Under the pieces are notes generated by a model that searched no databases, was not told the origin of the DNA, and saw only the letters and a program-made list of their open reading frames with translations. Positions 1 through 7,220 of a DNA stretch of 64,000 nucleotides are shown in pieces. Origin of the DNA: JADCRZ01 sp031399065 (GTDB lineage: Bacteria; Bacteroidota; Bacteroidia; Chitinophagales; Chitinophagaceae); contig JANNOM010000048.1 of NCBI GenBank assembly GCA_031399065.1, positions 124,001 to 188,000 of the forward strand, in the 5' to 3' direction. How positions within the stretch are numbered: position 1 is the stretch's first letter; each line of letters opens with the position of its first letter. The position numbers were made by a program, and so were the translations under genes.

Positions 1-887
1 ATGTAATTCCTTATATAGTAAAGTCTTTACACGAACTGAGGGATGGAAGAGAAGAGATCATACGGTTCCCCACCCATTGCCCTGCCTGCGGTGATGAACT
101 GTATCGGGCGGAAGAAGAAGCAGCCTGGCGTTGTACCAATATCAACTGCAGTGCACAGGTGCTGGAACGGCTGATCCATTTTGCATCCAAAGATGCCATG
201 GACATACGCGGCATCGGCGAATCGAACATCCGTAAATTTCACGGATTGGGATTGTTAAAAACCATTCCTGATATCTACCGGTTAAACTTCGACACCATCG
301 GCGCATTGGATGGCTTTGGAAAAAGGTCGGTCGATAATATGCGCAGTGCCATCGAGCACTCCAAAACGCAGCCGCTGCACCGGCTTATATTCGGTTTGGG
401 AATACGCTTTGTCGGAGAAACGATGGCGAAAACACTGGCCAATGCCGTTAGTTATCTTCCCGATCTTAAAAACTTTACGGAGGAGCACCTGCTTAATCTG
501 GAAGACGTAGGCCCAAAAGTAGCCGGCAGCATAGTATTATTCTTTGCCAACGACGACAACCTGGCAATGCTGAAAGAACTGGAAACACTGGGGGTGCAAG
601 TGTATAACCAAAAGAAAAAACAAACTGACGCCGGCAATCTTAACGGGCTCACCTTCCTGTTTACAGGAACACTACCAACGCTTAAAAGAACAGAGGCGGA
701 GGAAATAGTAGAAAGTAACGGTGGTAAAATAGTTTCCGGCGTAAGCAGTAAGTTAAATTACCTGGTAGTAGGCGATGACGCAGGCAGCAAGCTGGAAAAG
801 GCTAAAAAAATACAATCGATAAGAGTAATAAATGAAGCGGAGTTTCTCGACCTTTTACGTAACTTTAGTAAAATTGCTGACCAATGA
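1..887 (+). CDS. ligA: NAD-dependent DNA ligase LigA (C-terminal part, 5' end outside window)
   Basis: The reading frame is open from the first bases of the window, so the start lies upstream; about 295 C-terminal residues are present. In order they show the end of the OB fold, a four-cysteine zinc finger (CPAC near base 90, then CTNINC about 16 residues later), the helix-hairpin-helix region (RGIGESNIRKF, LDGFGKRSVDNM, LEDVGPKVAGSI) and a C-terminal BRCT domain (FLFTGTLPTLKR, GSKLEKAKKI). LigA seals nicks in replication and repair using NAD+ as AMP donor. The catalytic lysine domain is not visible here. The stop codon overlaps the start of the next gene (ATGA), which suggests translational coupling. 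Identification is secure from the domain order. Confidence 0.95.
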   Translation, partial: VIPYIVKSLHELRDGREEIIRFPTHCPACGDELYRAEEEAAWRCTNINCSAQVLERLIHFASKDAMDIRGIGESNIRKFHGLGLLKTIPDIYRLNFDTIGALDGFGKRSVDNMRSAIEHSKTQPLHRLIFGLGIRFVGETMAKTLANAVSYLPDLKNFTEEHLLNLEDVGPKVAGSIVLFFANDDNLAMLKELETLGVQVYNQKKKQTDAGNLNGLTFLFTGTLPTLKRTEAEEIVESNGGKIVSGVSSKLNYLVVGDDAGSKLEKAKKIQSIRVINEAEFLDLLRNFSKIADQ

Positions 888-1444
888 TAAAGAAACTCGC
901 CAACGAGGAATGGAAACCCCTTACTTTTCCCGGGGGTAAATTCCTCTTAAAAAACTACGCTTTATCTTCCAGGGGCCGCCTGGCCAGTTATATGGAAGAT
1001 ATACTGCAAGATGGAAAATTACTGAACGGCTCCGTTACCACGGGCTACAAAACCCTTAATCTCCATCGCCCGGGGCATAATGGAACTATTTACATACACC
1101 GGGAAATGGCCAAACTATTTCACAAAAAACCTACTCCCAAACACAAATACGTTATTCATATCAATCACGAAAGAAGTGATAACAGTGTAAAGAACCTTAA
1201 ATGGGTAACGGTTAAGGAAATGATCGAACACCAGCAGAAAAGTCCTGCCAAGATTGCCTATAAAGAAGTGCAGGCAACCCGCACCATTGGCCGCAAATTG
1301 AACGCGTCGCAGGTAAAAACAATCAAGCGGCTGCTGGGATCCAAAAGCCGCACCCAAACTATACGGCAGATCGCCAGCGACTACGGAGTGAGCGATATGA
1401 CCTTATACCGGATCAAAAGCGGGGAGAACTGGGGAAGAATATAA
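884..1444 (+). CDS. NUMOD4/HNH-type putative endonuclease with C-terminal helix-turn-helix
   Basis: A protein of 186 residues. The N-terminal part (about residues 8-55, WKPLTF...YALSSRGRL) resembles the NUMOD4 motif of homing endonucleases. It is followed by an HNH-like core at about residues 70-110 (HREMAKLF, VIHINHERSDNSVKNLKWVT), comparable to the usual form VNHIDGxKxNNxxxNLEWVT. The tail (RQIASDYGVSDMTLYRIKSG) is a resolvase-like helix-turn-helix. A DNA-binding nuclease is therefore likely, but substitutions around the second histidine position leave activity uncertain. The start overlaps the ligA stop by 4 bases, and a strong hairpin terminator follows the gene. Confidence 0.7.
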   Translation: MIKKLANEEWKPLTFPGGKFLLKNYALSSRGRLASYMEDILQDGKLLNGSVTTGYKTLNLHRPGHNGTIYIHREMAKLFHKKPTPKHKYVIHINHERSDNSVKNLKWVTVKEMIEHQQKSPAKIAYKEVQATRTIGRKLNASQVKTIKRLLGSKSRTQTIRQIASDYGVSDMTLYRIKSGENWGRI

Positions 1445-1467
1445 TCATCACTAACTATATTATTTAA

Positions 1468-1515
1468 CATGCTCATAGCACACTTTTAAAGAAGTACTAT
1501 GAGCATGTTTTTTTT
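1468..1515 (+). terminator. Rho-independent terminator after the NUMOD4/HNH gene
   Basis: An 11-bp perfect stem, CATGCTCATAG (1468-1478) and CTATGAGCATG (1497-1507), is followed by eight T residues (1508-1515). The T run overlaps the stop codon of the convergent asd gene. Confidence 0.85.
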
Positions 1516-2503
1516 ATAGAAGTCCCCTACTTACCAGGTACTCCGCTATCTGTACTGCATTAGTAGCCGCTCCTTTGCGAAGGTTGTCGCTTACTATCCA
1601 CATATTGAGGGTATTGGCCTGGGTTTCATCCCGGCGTAACCTTCCTACGAATACGTCGTCTTTTTCATGCGCCCACAAAGGCATGGGATAAAACTGGTTA
1701 GCGTCGTCGTTTTGCACTACTACACCCGGGGCATCGCTTAACAGTCGTTTTACTTCATCCAGGTCGAAATCATGCTCAAATTCCACGTTTACGCTCTCGC
1801 TGTGGCCGCCCATAACGGGTATGCGCACTGTAGTGGCCGTTACCTTGATACTGTCATCCTGCATTATTTTACAGGTCTCTTTTACCATTTTCATTTCCTC
1901 TTTCGTATAACCGTTTTCAAGGAAAACATCTATCTGCGGTATTACGTTCAGATCTATCTGGTATTTATAAGCCTTTTCTCCTTCTACGCCGTTTCTTTCA
2001 TTGTTCAACTGGTCTACGGCTTTTTTACCGGTGCCCGTCACACTCTGGTAAGTGCTTACTACCACCCTTTTAATTTTGTACTTTTTATGAAGAGGCTGCA
2101 GGGCCACTACCATTTGTATAGTGCTGCAGTTAGGGTTCGCTATTATCTTATCTGTTGCCGTAAGTACTTCGGCGTTGACTTCGGGTACCACTAATTTCTT
2201 GGTAGCATCCATGCGCCATGCGCTGGAGTTGTCGATCACTGTGATGCCTGCCTCTGCGAATTTGGGGGCCCATTCCAGTGAAGTGCTGCCACCGGCCGAA
2301 AAGATGGCAACATGTGGCTTTGCCGCAATACCTTCCGCCATACCGATCACCTTATACTTTTTTCCTTTAAATTCCACTTCCTTGCCTACGGAACGTTCGG
2401 AAGCTACGGGCAATAACTCCGTTACGGGGAAATTTCTTTCCGCTAACACCTGTAACATTTTTGTGCCTACCAGGCCTGTGGCACCAACTACGGCTACTTT
2501 CAT
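1514..2503 (-). CDS. asd: Aspartate-semialdehyde dehydrogenase
   Basis: A protein of 329 residues, full length for the family. It reduces aspartyl-4-phosphate to aspartate semialdehyde with NADPH, the branch point towards lysine/diaminopimelate, threonine, isoleucine and methionine. The N-terminal Rossmann motif is VGATGLVG (residues 6-13). The catalytic cysteine is Cys126 in NPNCSTIQ, and the acid/base histidine is His234 in MGGHSES. The start ATG at 2503 follows an A-rich leader with no Shine-Dalgarno sequence, as is usual in this phylum. Upstream lie a strong promoter, a 16-codon ORF and an intrinsic terminator, which suggests attenuation-type control (see those entries). Confidence 0.96.
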   Translation of the reverse strand: MKVAVVGATGLVGTKMLQVLAERNFPVTELLPVASERSVGKEVEFKGKKYKVIGMAEGIAAKPHVAIFSAGGSTSLEWAPKFAEAGITVIDNSSAWRMDATKKLVVPEVNAEVLTATDKIIANPNCSTIQMVVALQPLHKKYKIKRVVVSTYQSVTGTGKKAVDQLNNERNGVEGEKAYKYQIDLNVIPQIDVFLENGYTKEEMKMVKETCKIMQDDSIKVTATTVRIPVMGGHSESVNVEFEHDFDLDEVKRLLSDAPGVVVQNDDANQFYPMPLWAHEKDDVFVGRLRRDETQANTLNMWIVSDNLRKGAATNAVQIAEYLVSRGLL

Positions 2504-2547
2504 CGTTGTTTATATTTATTGTTTAAAGATTAACGGCATTTTGTGTC

Positions 2548-2581
2548 TATCCTATTCTATCTATTATCCTATTCTATCTAT
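2548..2581. repeat. 17-bp tandem direct repeat in the asd leader
   Basis: The unit TATCCTATTCTATCTAT occurs twice without a gap (2548-2564 and 2565-2581), between the leader terminator and the asd start codon. Confidence 0.9.
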
Positions 2582-2591
2582 CTCAAATAAA

Positions 2592-2616
2592 AAAGCCTCC
2601 CGGTATGGAAGGCTTT
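2592..2616 (-). terminator. Intrinsic terminator inside the asd 5' leader (possible attenuator)
   Basis: Read on the minus strand, AAAGCCTTCC, loop ATACC and GGGAGGCTTT form a 10-bp stem with one G-T pair. A run of six U residues follows (bases 2589-2594). It lies about 90 bases upstream of the asd start and 22 bases after the stop codon of the small leader ORF, so it would end transcription before asd unless overridden. Confidence 0.75.
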
Positions 2617-2638
2617 AGTTATGTTGGCACACAAACAA

Positions 2639-2689
2639 TCAGACTTCCCCTGCTAACAGTGGCTTCTTAATTTGCTTGGTATGTTTCAT
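2639..2689 (-). CDS. Putative 16-residue leader peptide upstream of asd
   Basis: An ATG at 2689 opens a 16-codon frame encoding MKHTKQIKKPLLAGEV, ending in TGA at 2639. An in-frame GTG at 2701 would add VKHI. It begins about 12 bases after the predicted transcription start and ends 22 bases before an intrinsic terminator. It is rich in Lys (4 of 16) with one Thr and one Ile, which are end products of the asd pathway. The arrangement resembles amino-acid attenuators. That role is inferred: no clear competing antiterminator is evident beyond a possible 5-bp pairing of GGAAG at the end of the ORF with CTTCC of the terminator. Confidence 0.45.
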   Translation of the reverse strand: MKHTKQIKKPLLAGEV

Positions 2690-2706
2690 TATATGTTTCA
2701 CGAGCG

Positions 2707-2738
2707 CAAATGTAGTGATCCCGTTAATTTATTCCAAA
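2707..2738 (-). promoter_or_regulatory. Bacteroidota-type promoter of the asd leader
   Basis: On the minus strand, TTTG (2735-2738) is followed after 20 bases by TACATTTG (2707-2714). This matches the phylum consensus TTTG-N19/20-TAnnTTTG and predicts transcription starting near 2701. The rest of 2715-2857 holds no other recognised feature. Confidence 0.75.
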
Positions 2739-2857
2739 AATATTCCCCTTAATTTATTATTAAACGTGAAATCACCCTGCTGTAAAGGGTTATAAAACGT
2801 ACCAGAAACCGTATTATCACCCTGTTGTCACACCTTGCTCCGGGCTACTTTAGTATC

Positions 2858-3775
2858 ATGAAATTATCATCATTTATCTGCACCTCCTTGCTGCTGGTAT
2901 TGCCAGGGAGCTCGATCATTGCGCAGTCTTTTATGCCGGATATAGTGATCAGCGAGATACTGTTTAACCCACTGCCCCAGGGTACCGACTATATCGAAAT
3001 CTATAACAGGAGCAACCAAACCATCAACCTGGCCGGATGGCGGCTGGCCAACCGGAACACCGCCGGCCTGGTGAGTTCTGTAAAAACGTTACCTGCGCAA
3101 GCGGGCTCTATAAGTCCCGGCGAGTACCGCGTACTCACCGAAGAACCTGTACTCTTACGACAAACTTATCAAGTAAGGGATGTCACTACCCTTGTACCAT
3201 TAAGTACTTTACCTTCTTACCCGGATGCCGCAGGCACCGTAATACTGCTCGATCCGCTGAACAATGTAGTGGATGAACTGAGGTACGATGAAAAATGGCA
3301 TTTTGCCCTGCTGCAAAAAGCGGAAGGTGTGGCACTCGAAAGGATAGATGTAAATAAGCCGACACAGGATGCAGCTAACTGGCACTCGGCTGCTTCGGAC
3401 GCAGGGTATGGTACACCGGGTTATAAAAACTCGCAGCATAGCAACTACACCACCAGTGAAGGTATTATAACCATTCAACCGCGCCTTTTTTCTCCGGATA
3501 ACGACGGACGGGATGATTACGCGCTCATACAGTACAAGTTTCCCGATCAGGGGTATGTATGCAGTCTCACGATTTTTAATGTTAATGGCATACCGGTAAA
3601 ATATATAGCCCGTAATGCACTTTGTGGTATTAGCGGTTACTATAAATGGGATGGACTAAATGAAAGGGGAGACCGATCAGGTATTGGAGTCTACATCCTG
3701 CTGGCGGAGGTTTTCAATTTGAGAGGAATCAGTAATAAATATAAATATACAGTAGTATTAGCTGGAAGCTTTTAA
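2858..3775 (+). CDS. Exported lamin-tail-domain protein
   Basis: A protein of 305 residues from the ATG at 2858. An in-frame TTG lies 33 bases upstream, but the ATG places a proper signal peptide (MKLSSFICTSLLLVLPGSSI, cleavage near AQS) at the N-terminus. Residues about 25-130 form a lamin-tail (LTD) beta-sandwich (VISEILFNPLPQGTDYIEIY, NLAGWRLA, EYRVLTEEP). The C-terminal 80 residues (LFSPDNDGRDDYALIQY, FNVNGIPVKYI, YKWDGLNERGDRSGIGVYI) resemble the FlgD-like/CHU_C folds at the ends of secreted Bacteroidota proteins. It is probably exported or surface-attached. Substrate or partner is unknown. Confidence 0.8.
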   Translation: MKLSSFICTSLLLVLPGSSIIAQSFMPDIVISEILFNPLPQGTDYIEIYNRSNQTINLAGWRLANRNTAGLVSSVKTLPAQAGSISPGEYRVLTEEPVLLRQTYQVRDVTTLVPLSTLPSYPDAAGTVILLDPLNNVVDELRYDEKWHFALLQKAEGVALERIDVNKPTQDAANWHSAASDAGYGTPGYKNSQHSNYTTSEGIITIQPRLFSPDNDGRDDYALIQYKFPDQGYVCSLTIFNVNGIPVKYIARNALCGISGYYKWDGLNERGDRSGIGVYILLAEVFNLRGISNKYKYTVVLAGSF

Positions 3776-3784
3776 CCCTTATTT

Positions 3785-4246
3785 ATGAACATAAAATACG
3801 ACCTCTATGCTTCCAACGATTTTACACAATTTGAATTTGTAAGCAATGGGCCTAATGGCGACATAATCAAACTAATACAGTTTACGGAAACAGATAACAA
3901 GTCTCTTTACCAGCTATCTTTTGGCAATAAAACAGAAGATGGGGGTGCCGATTACTTAGCCATAAGCGACAATAAGGATAGGGATAAAATAATTAATACC
4001 ATAATCGATGCCATTGATCTCTTTACCAACAGATACCCGTTTTTATATGTAGGCTTCAGTGGCACCACTCCAGCCCGCACAAGACTTTACAGAATGGTAA
4101 TATCATTGACGCATAGTAAATCAAACATAAATTTCGATGTATGGGGGATAAATTTTAAGCATTCAAATAAACTGCAAACATTTGAACCGGGAAAAGATTA
4201 CGATATCTTTATCATTAAAAAAAAGAGTAGTAAATTTGAATTATGA
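3785..4246 (+). CDS. DUF6934 family protein
   Basis: A protein of 153 residues that fits DUF6934 by memory of the family pattern: FEFVSNGPNGDIIKLIQFT near the N-terminus, YQLSFGNK and DYLAISDNKD in the middle, the conserved TTPARTRLYRM (about residues 98-108) and a C-terminal GKDYDIFIIKKK. The family has no established function. The composition is clearly more AT-rich than the flanking genes. The stop codon overlaps the start of a 51-codon gene by four bases (ATGA), so the two are translated as a pair, a layout common to toxin-antitoxin cassettes. Such a role here is inference only. Confidence 0.75.
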   Translation: MNIKYDLYASNDFTQFEFVSNGPNGDIIKLIQFTETDNKSLYQLSFGNKTEDGGADYLAISDNKDRDKIINTIIDAIDLFTNRYPFLYVGFSGTTPARTRLYRMVISLTHSKSNINFDVWGINFKHSNKLQTFEPGKDYDIFIIKKKSSKFEL

Positions 4247-4398
4247 GAAAAGTAAACAAAACACTTTCTTACGCTAAGAAAAAAGGAATAAAAGTTACTG
4301 TAAAAAAGGAACTTTCTAACAATGCGGGCATTGTACTACGCCCTGATAAGATCCAAAAAATGAATGAATTGTCCAGGGAAATCAAATTCCCCGAATAA
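4243..4398 (+). CDS. Small basic protein coupled to the DUF6934 gene
   Basis: A protein of 51 residues from the ATG at 4243, overlapping the DUF6934 stop. It is lysine-rich (MRKVNKTLSYAKKKGIKVTV at the start) with a C-terminal part INxxQKMNELSREI-like that could form a helix. No recognised domain. The tight overlap and shared AT-rich composition support it as the second gene of a two-gene module. It may be a small antitoxin or accessory protein, which is not shown by the sequence. It ends 19 bases before the convergent PfkB gene. Confidence 0.65.
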   Translation: MRKVNKTLSYAKKKGIKVTVKKELSNNAGIVLRPDKIQKMNELSREIKFPE

Positions 4399-4417
4399 TT
4401 AAATGTCGTATTTTCTA

Positions 4418-5344
4418 TTAAGTCGTCAGCGCAATATCAAAATTCACCAACTCCACAAATTGCTGCACCCTGGTATCGATATCCAGCTTGCTGATCTCCC
4501 TTAAACGCGCTGCGCCGAATTTCTCCACGCAATAACTGGCCATGGCGGAACCCATAATGATAGCGGTTTTCATGTTCCCGAAAGAGATATCTTTTGTTTT
4601 TGCAATGTAACCGATAAATCCCCCGGCAAATGTATCTCCGGCACCGGTAGGGTCAAATACATCTTCCAGGGGAAGGGCAGGTGCATAGAACACTTCATTT
4701 TTGTGAAACAGTAAGGCCCCGTGCTCGCCTTTTTTGATAACCAGGTATTTAGGCCCCGTAGTCAATATTTTTTTTGCCGCTTTAACAAGTGAATACTCAC
4801 CGCTTAATTGCCTTGCTTCGCTGTCGTTCACCATCAGCACATCCACCCGGCTGATCACTTCTTTCAATTCCGGGAGAGCGATCTCCATCCAGAAGTTCAT
4901 GGTATCGAGCACGATCAGTTTGGGACGTACTTGCAACTGATCGATCACGCTTAACTGCACTCCAGGGGCAAGATTACCCAGCATCAGGAACTCCGCTCCC
5001 TGAAAGCTTTCGGGAACTACGGGCTCAAAGCTCCCCAGCACATTAAGCTGCGTTTCCAGCGTGTCGCGGGAGTTCATATCCAGATGGTACCTACCGCTCC
5101 AGAAAAAAGATTTCTCGTCCTTTTTTATCTGCAAACCTTCCATATCCACACCCCTTGCCTTCAGCGCCTCGAGTTCCTGTTCGGGAAAATCGCCCCCTAC
5201 CACGGAAATCTGTTTAATCGGCTGCGTGAAATTAGATGCACTCCACGCAATAAAAGTAGCTGCACCGCCTATTATCCGGTCACTCTTGCCAAAAGGGGTT
5301 TCAATTTCGTCAAAAGCCATCGAGCCAACTACGATCAGGGACAT
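4418..5344 (-). CDS. PfkB-family carbohydrate/nucleoside kinase
   Basis: A protein of 308 residues, normal length for ribokinase-like enzymes. The substrate lid/binding region is IIGGAATFIAWSASNF (about residues 24-39). The C-terminal PfkB signature with the catalytic aspartate and anion hole is DPTGAGDTFAGGFIGY (about residues 218-233). It transfers a phosphate from ATP to a sugar or nucleoside hydroxyl. The exact substrate cannot be read from the sequence. A promoter element TAGGTTTG on the minus strand lies at 5377-5384, about 30 bases upstream. Transcribed divergently from the neighbouring tetR gene. Confidence 0.88.
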   Translation of the reverse strand: MSLIVVGSMAFDEIETPFGKSDRIIGGAATFIAWSASNFTQPIKQISVVGGDFPEQELEALKARGVDMEGLQIKKDEKSFFWSGRYHLDMNSRDTLETQLNVLGSFEPVVPESFQGAEFLMLGNLAPGVQLSVIDQLQVRPKLIVLDTMNFWMEIALPELKEVISRVDVLMVNDSEARQLSGEYSLVKAAKKILTTGPKYLVIKKGEHGALLFHKNEVFYAPALPLEDVFDPTGAGDTFAGGFIGYIAKTKDISFGNMKTAIIMGSAMASYCVEKFGAARLREISKLDIDTRVQQFVELVNFDIALTT

Positions 5345-5426
5345 ATATAAATGTTTAAGATTTTATTTAAAGCAAGCAAACCTACATGATTTTCTCTTCA
5401 ATTAAAAATGACCATAAGGTTACATT

Positions 5427-5442
5427 ACTAACAGATGTTAGT
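5427..5442. promoter_or_regulatory. TetR operator before tetR-paaE (paa operator 1)
   Basis: ACTAACA-GA-TGTTAGT has perfect 7-bp arms. It sits directly upstream of the -7 element TATCTTTG (5447-5454) of the tetR-paaE unit, so bound repressor would block this promoter. The same core recurs before paaA and paaZ. Confidence 0.75.
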
Positions 5443-5446
5443 TTAT

Positions 5447-5454
5447 TATCTTTG
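5447..5454 (+). promoter_or_regulatory. -7 element of the tetR-paaE promoter
   Basis: TATCTTTG matches TAnnTTTG exactly, 8 bases before the tetR start codon. A clear -33 TTTG is not seen, which would suit a regulated promoter. Confidence 0.6.
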
Positions 5455-5462
5455 GAGCCCAT

Positions 5463-6053
5463 ATGGCTAAAATCAAAAGCAAAAAAAACGGTACTAAAAA
5501 AGAAACGATCGTGGAAGCGGCATCTCACTTGTTTCATGAAAAAGGATTCAGTGCCACTTCGATGAGAGACCTGGCAGAAAAAGTGGGAGTGGAAGCAGCC
5601 AGTCTTTATAACCATATCCAGTCGAAGTCCGAACTGCTGCAGGAACTGTGCTTCAAAATAGCGAACGAGTTCATGACCAATATAGAAACTACCGACGCCA
5701 GCGACCTGACGGCTATCGGTAAAATCAATTCCCTCCTTCGCTTTCATATTAATTACATGGTGCACCGGTTCGAGGAAGTGTTTGTGGCCGACAGGGAATG
5801 GAAACATCTCTCCGATCCCTACCTTTCCAATTACCAGAACCAGCGCCGCATATACCGTAAACGGTTTGCCGGCATCATACAAGAAGGTATCCGGAATAAG
5901 GAGATCAAAGATATCGACGCCCCTACGGCGGTATTGATCATTCTGCACGCGATAAGCGGTATAGAATCCTGGCACCGCAGCAAAAAGAAGATCAGTGCGG
6001 AACTGCTGGAAGAAAATATGGTAACGATATTGGTGGAAGGCCTGAAAAAATAA
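5463..6053 (+). CDS. TetR-family regulator of the phenylacetate genes (PaaR-like)
   Basis: A protein of 196 residues. The N-terminal helix-turn-helix is typical of TetR (ETIVEAASHLFHEKGFSATS, then MRDLAEKVGVEAASLYNHIQ, about residues 16-57). The all-helical C-terminal ligand domain follows. It opens the paa cluster, 9 bases ahead of paaE. A 7-bp-arm inverted repeat overlaps its promoter and reappears before paaA and paaZ, so it is most likely an autoregulated repressor released by phenylacetyl-CoA, as known for TetR-type PaaR proteins in other phyla. The ligand is inferred from context. Confidence 0.85.
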   Translation: MAKIKSKKNGTKKETIVEAASHLFHEKGFSATSMRDLAEKVGVEAASLYNHIQSKSELLQELCFKIANEFMTNIETTDASDLTAIGKINSLLRFHINYMVHRFEEVFVADREWKHLSDPYLSNYQNQRRIYRKRFAGIIQEGIRNKEIKDIDAPTAVLIILHAISGIESWHRSKKKISAELLEENMVTILVEGLKK

Positions 6054-6062
6054 TACATTCCC

Positions 6063-7151
6063 ATGGCAACTCATTTTCATGCGTTAAAAATAAAAGACGT
6101 AAGGACGGAAACACCGGAATGCGTTTCAATAGCTCTTGAAATACCTGGCGGGCTCGAAGAAATTTTTCGCTTTATACCCGGACAAAACATCACTGTTAAA
6201 AGTATAATAGCCGGCGAGGATATACGCCGGTCCTATTCCATCTGCAGCATTCCTTCGGAAAATGAATTGAGGATAGCCGTGAAAAAAGTGAGCAATGGCC
6301 GCTTCTCCGGGTATGCCAACCAGCACCTTAAAAGAGGCGATATCCTGGAAGTCCTCCCACCCACCGGTAGCTTCTTCACTCCGCTGGACCCGCTGAACAA
6401 AAAACACTATACCGCCTTCGCAGCAGGCAGCGGTATTACCCCGGTTCTATCCATCATTAAAAACACGCTGCTTACCGAACCGCTTAGCCGTTTCACCCTG
6501 ATATACGGTAACCGGAGCCGGGCTTCCATCCTTTTCCGCGAACAGTTGGAAGCAGTAAAGAATCAGTATATGGAGCGGTTCAGCGTCTATCATATTTTAA
6601 GCAGGGAAAAACCGGATACTCCCTTTAATTATGGGAGAATAGATGCGGAGAAATGCCGGCAGCTCCATGAAAAACTGGTACAGCTTACGCGTTCAGATGC
6701 GTTTTTTTTGTGTGGTCCGGAGGAAATGATCTTTATCGTAAAGCAGTTTTTGCAGGACCAGGGGGTTGATGAAAAAAAGATCCATTTTGAATTGTTTACC
6801 GCACCTGGCCAAAACAGCCGCATTGCCGGTAGTAAACCTATATTGCCAGCCACCGCTCATGCAGGCAAAACCAGCGAAGTGGTCATTAAATCAGACGGTA
6901 TTACCTTTCGCTTTAATCTTTCCTACGATGAAGAAAGTATACTGGATGCCGCATTGCAGCGGGGGGCCGACCTTCCCTTTGCCTGCAAGGGAGGCGTATG
7001 CAGTACCTGCAGGGCAAGACTGATAGAAGGCGAAGTAGAAATGGATAATAATTACGCACTCGAAAAGGATGAACTGGAGGACGGTTATATACTTACCTGC
7101 CAGAGCCACCCCCGCACACCTTCAATCGTGGTGGACTATGATGTTAAATGA
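6063..7151 (+). CDS. paaE: Phenylacetyl-CoA epoxidase reductase subunit PaaE
   Basis: A protein of 362 residues. The N-terminal ferredoxin-NADP reductase-like half contains the flavin-binding RRSYSICS (about residues 58-65) and the nucleotide-binding FAAGSGITPVLSI (about 120-132). The C-terminal 90 residues are a plant-type 2Fe-2S ferredoxin with cysteines in FACKGGVCSTCRA and LTCQSH. It passes electrons from NADPH to the PaaAC oxygenase, which forms the ring-1,2-epoxide of phenylacetyl-CoA. Unlike enterobacterial clusters, where paaE closes paaABCDE, it is here the first enzyme gene, cotranscribed with the regulator and separated from paaA by its own operator. Confidence 0.94.
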   Translation: MATHFHALKIKDVRTETPECVSIALEIPGGLEEIFRFIPGQNITVKSIIAGEDIRRSYSICSIPSENELRIAVKKVSNGRFSGYANQHLKRGDILEVLPPTGSFFTPLDPLNKKHYTAFAAGSGITPVLSIIKNTLLTEPLSRFTLIYGNRSRASILFREQLEAVKNQYMERFSVYHILSREKPDTPFNYGRIDAEKCRQLHEKLVQLTRSDAFFLCGPEEMIFIVKQFLQDQGVDEKKIHFELFTAPGQNSRIAGSKPILPATAHAGKTSEVVIKSDGITFRFNLSYDEESILDAALQRGADLPFACKGGVCSTCRARLIEGEVEMDNNYALEKDELEDGYILTCQSHPRTPSIVVDYDVK

Positions 7152-7159
7152 ACTATAAA

Positions 7160-7175
7160 GCTAACACCTGTTAGT
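7160..7175. promoter_or_regulatory. TetR operator before paaA (paa operator 2)
   Basis: CTAACA-CC-TGTTAG (7161-7174) has perfect 6-bp arms and a flanking G...T as in the other copies. It lies 46 bases upstream of the paaA start, just ahead of a near-consensus -7 element TACATTTA (7195-7202). Confidence 0.72.
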
Positions 7176-7220
7176 ATTTACGCCATAAATTCAGTACATT
7201 TACCATATAAACTGTTGCAT

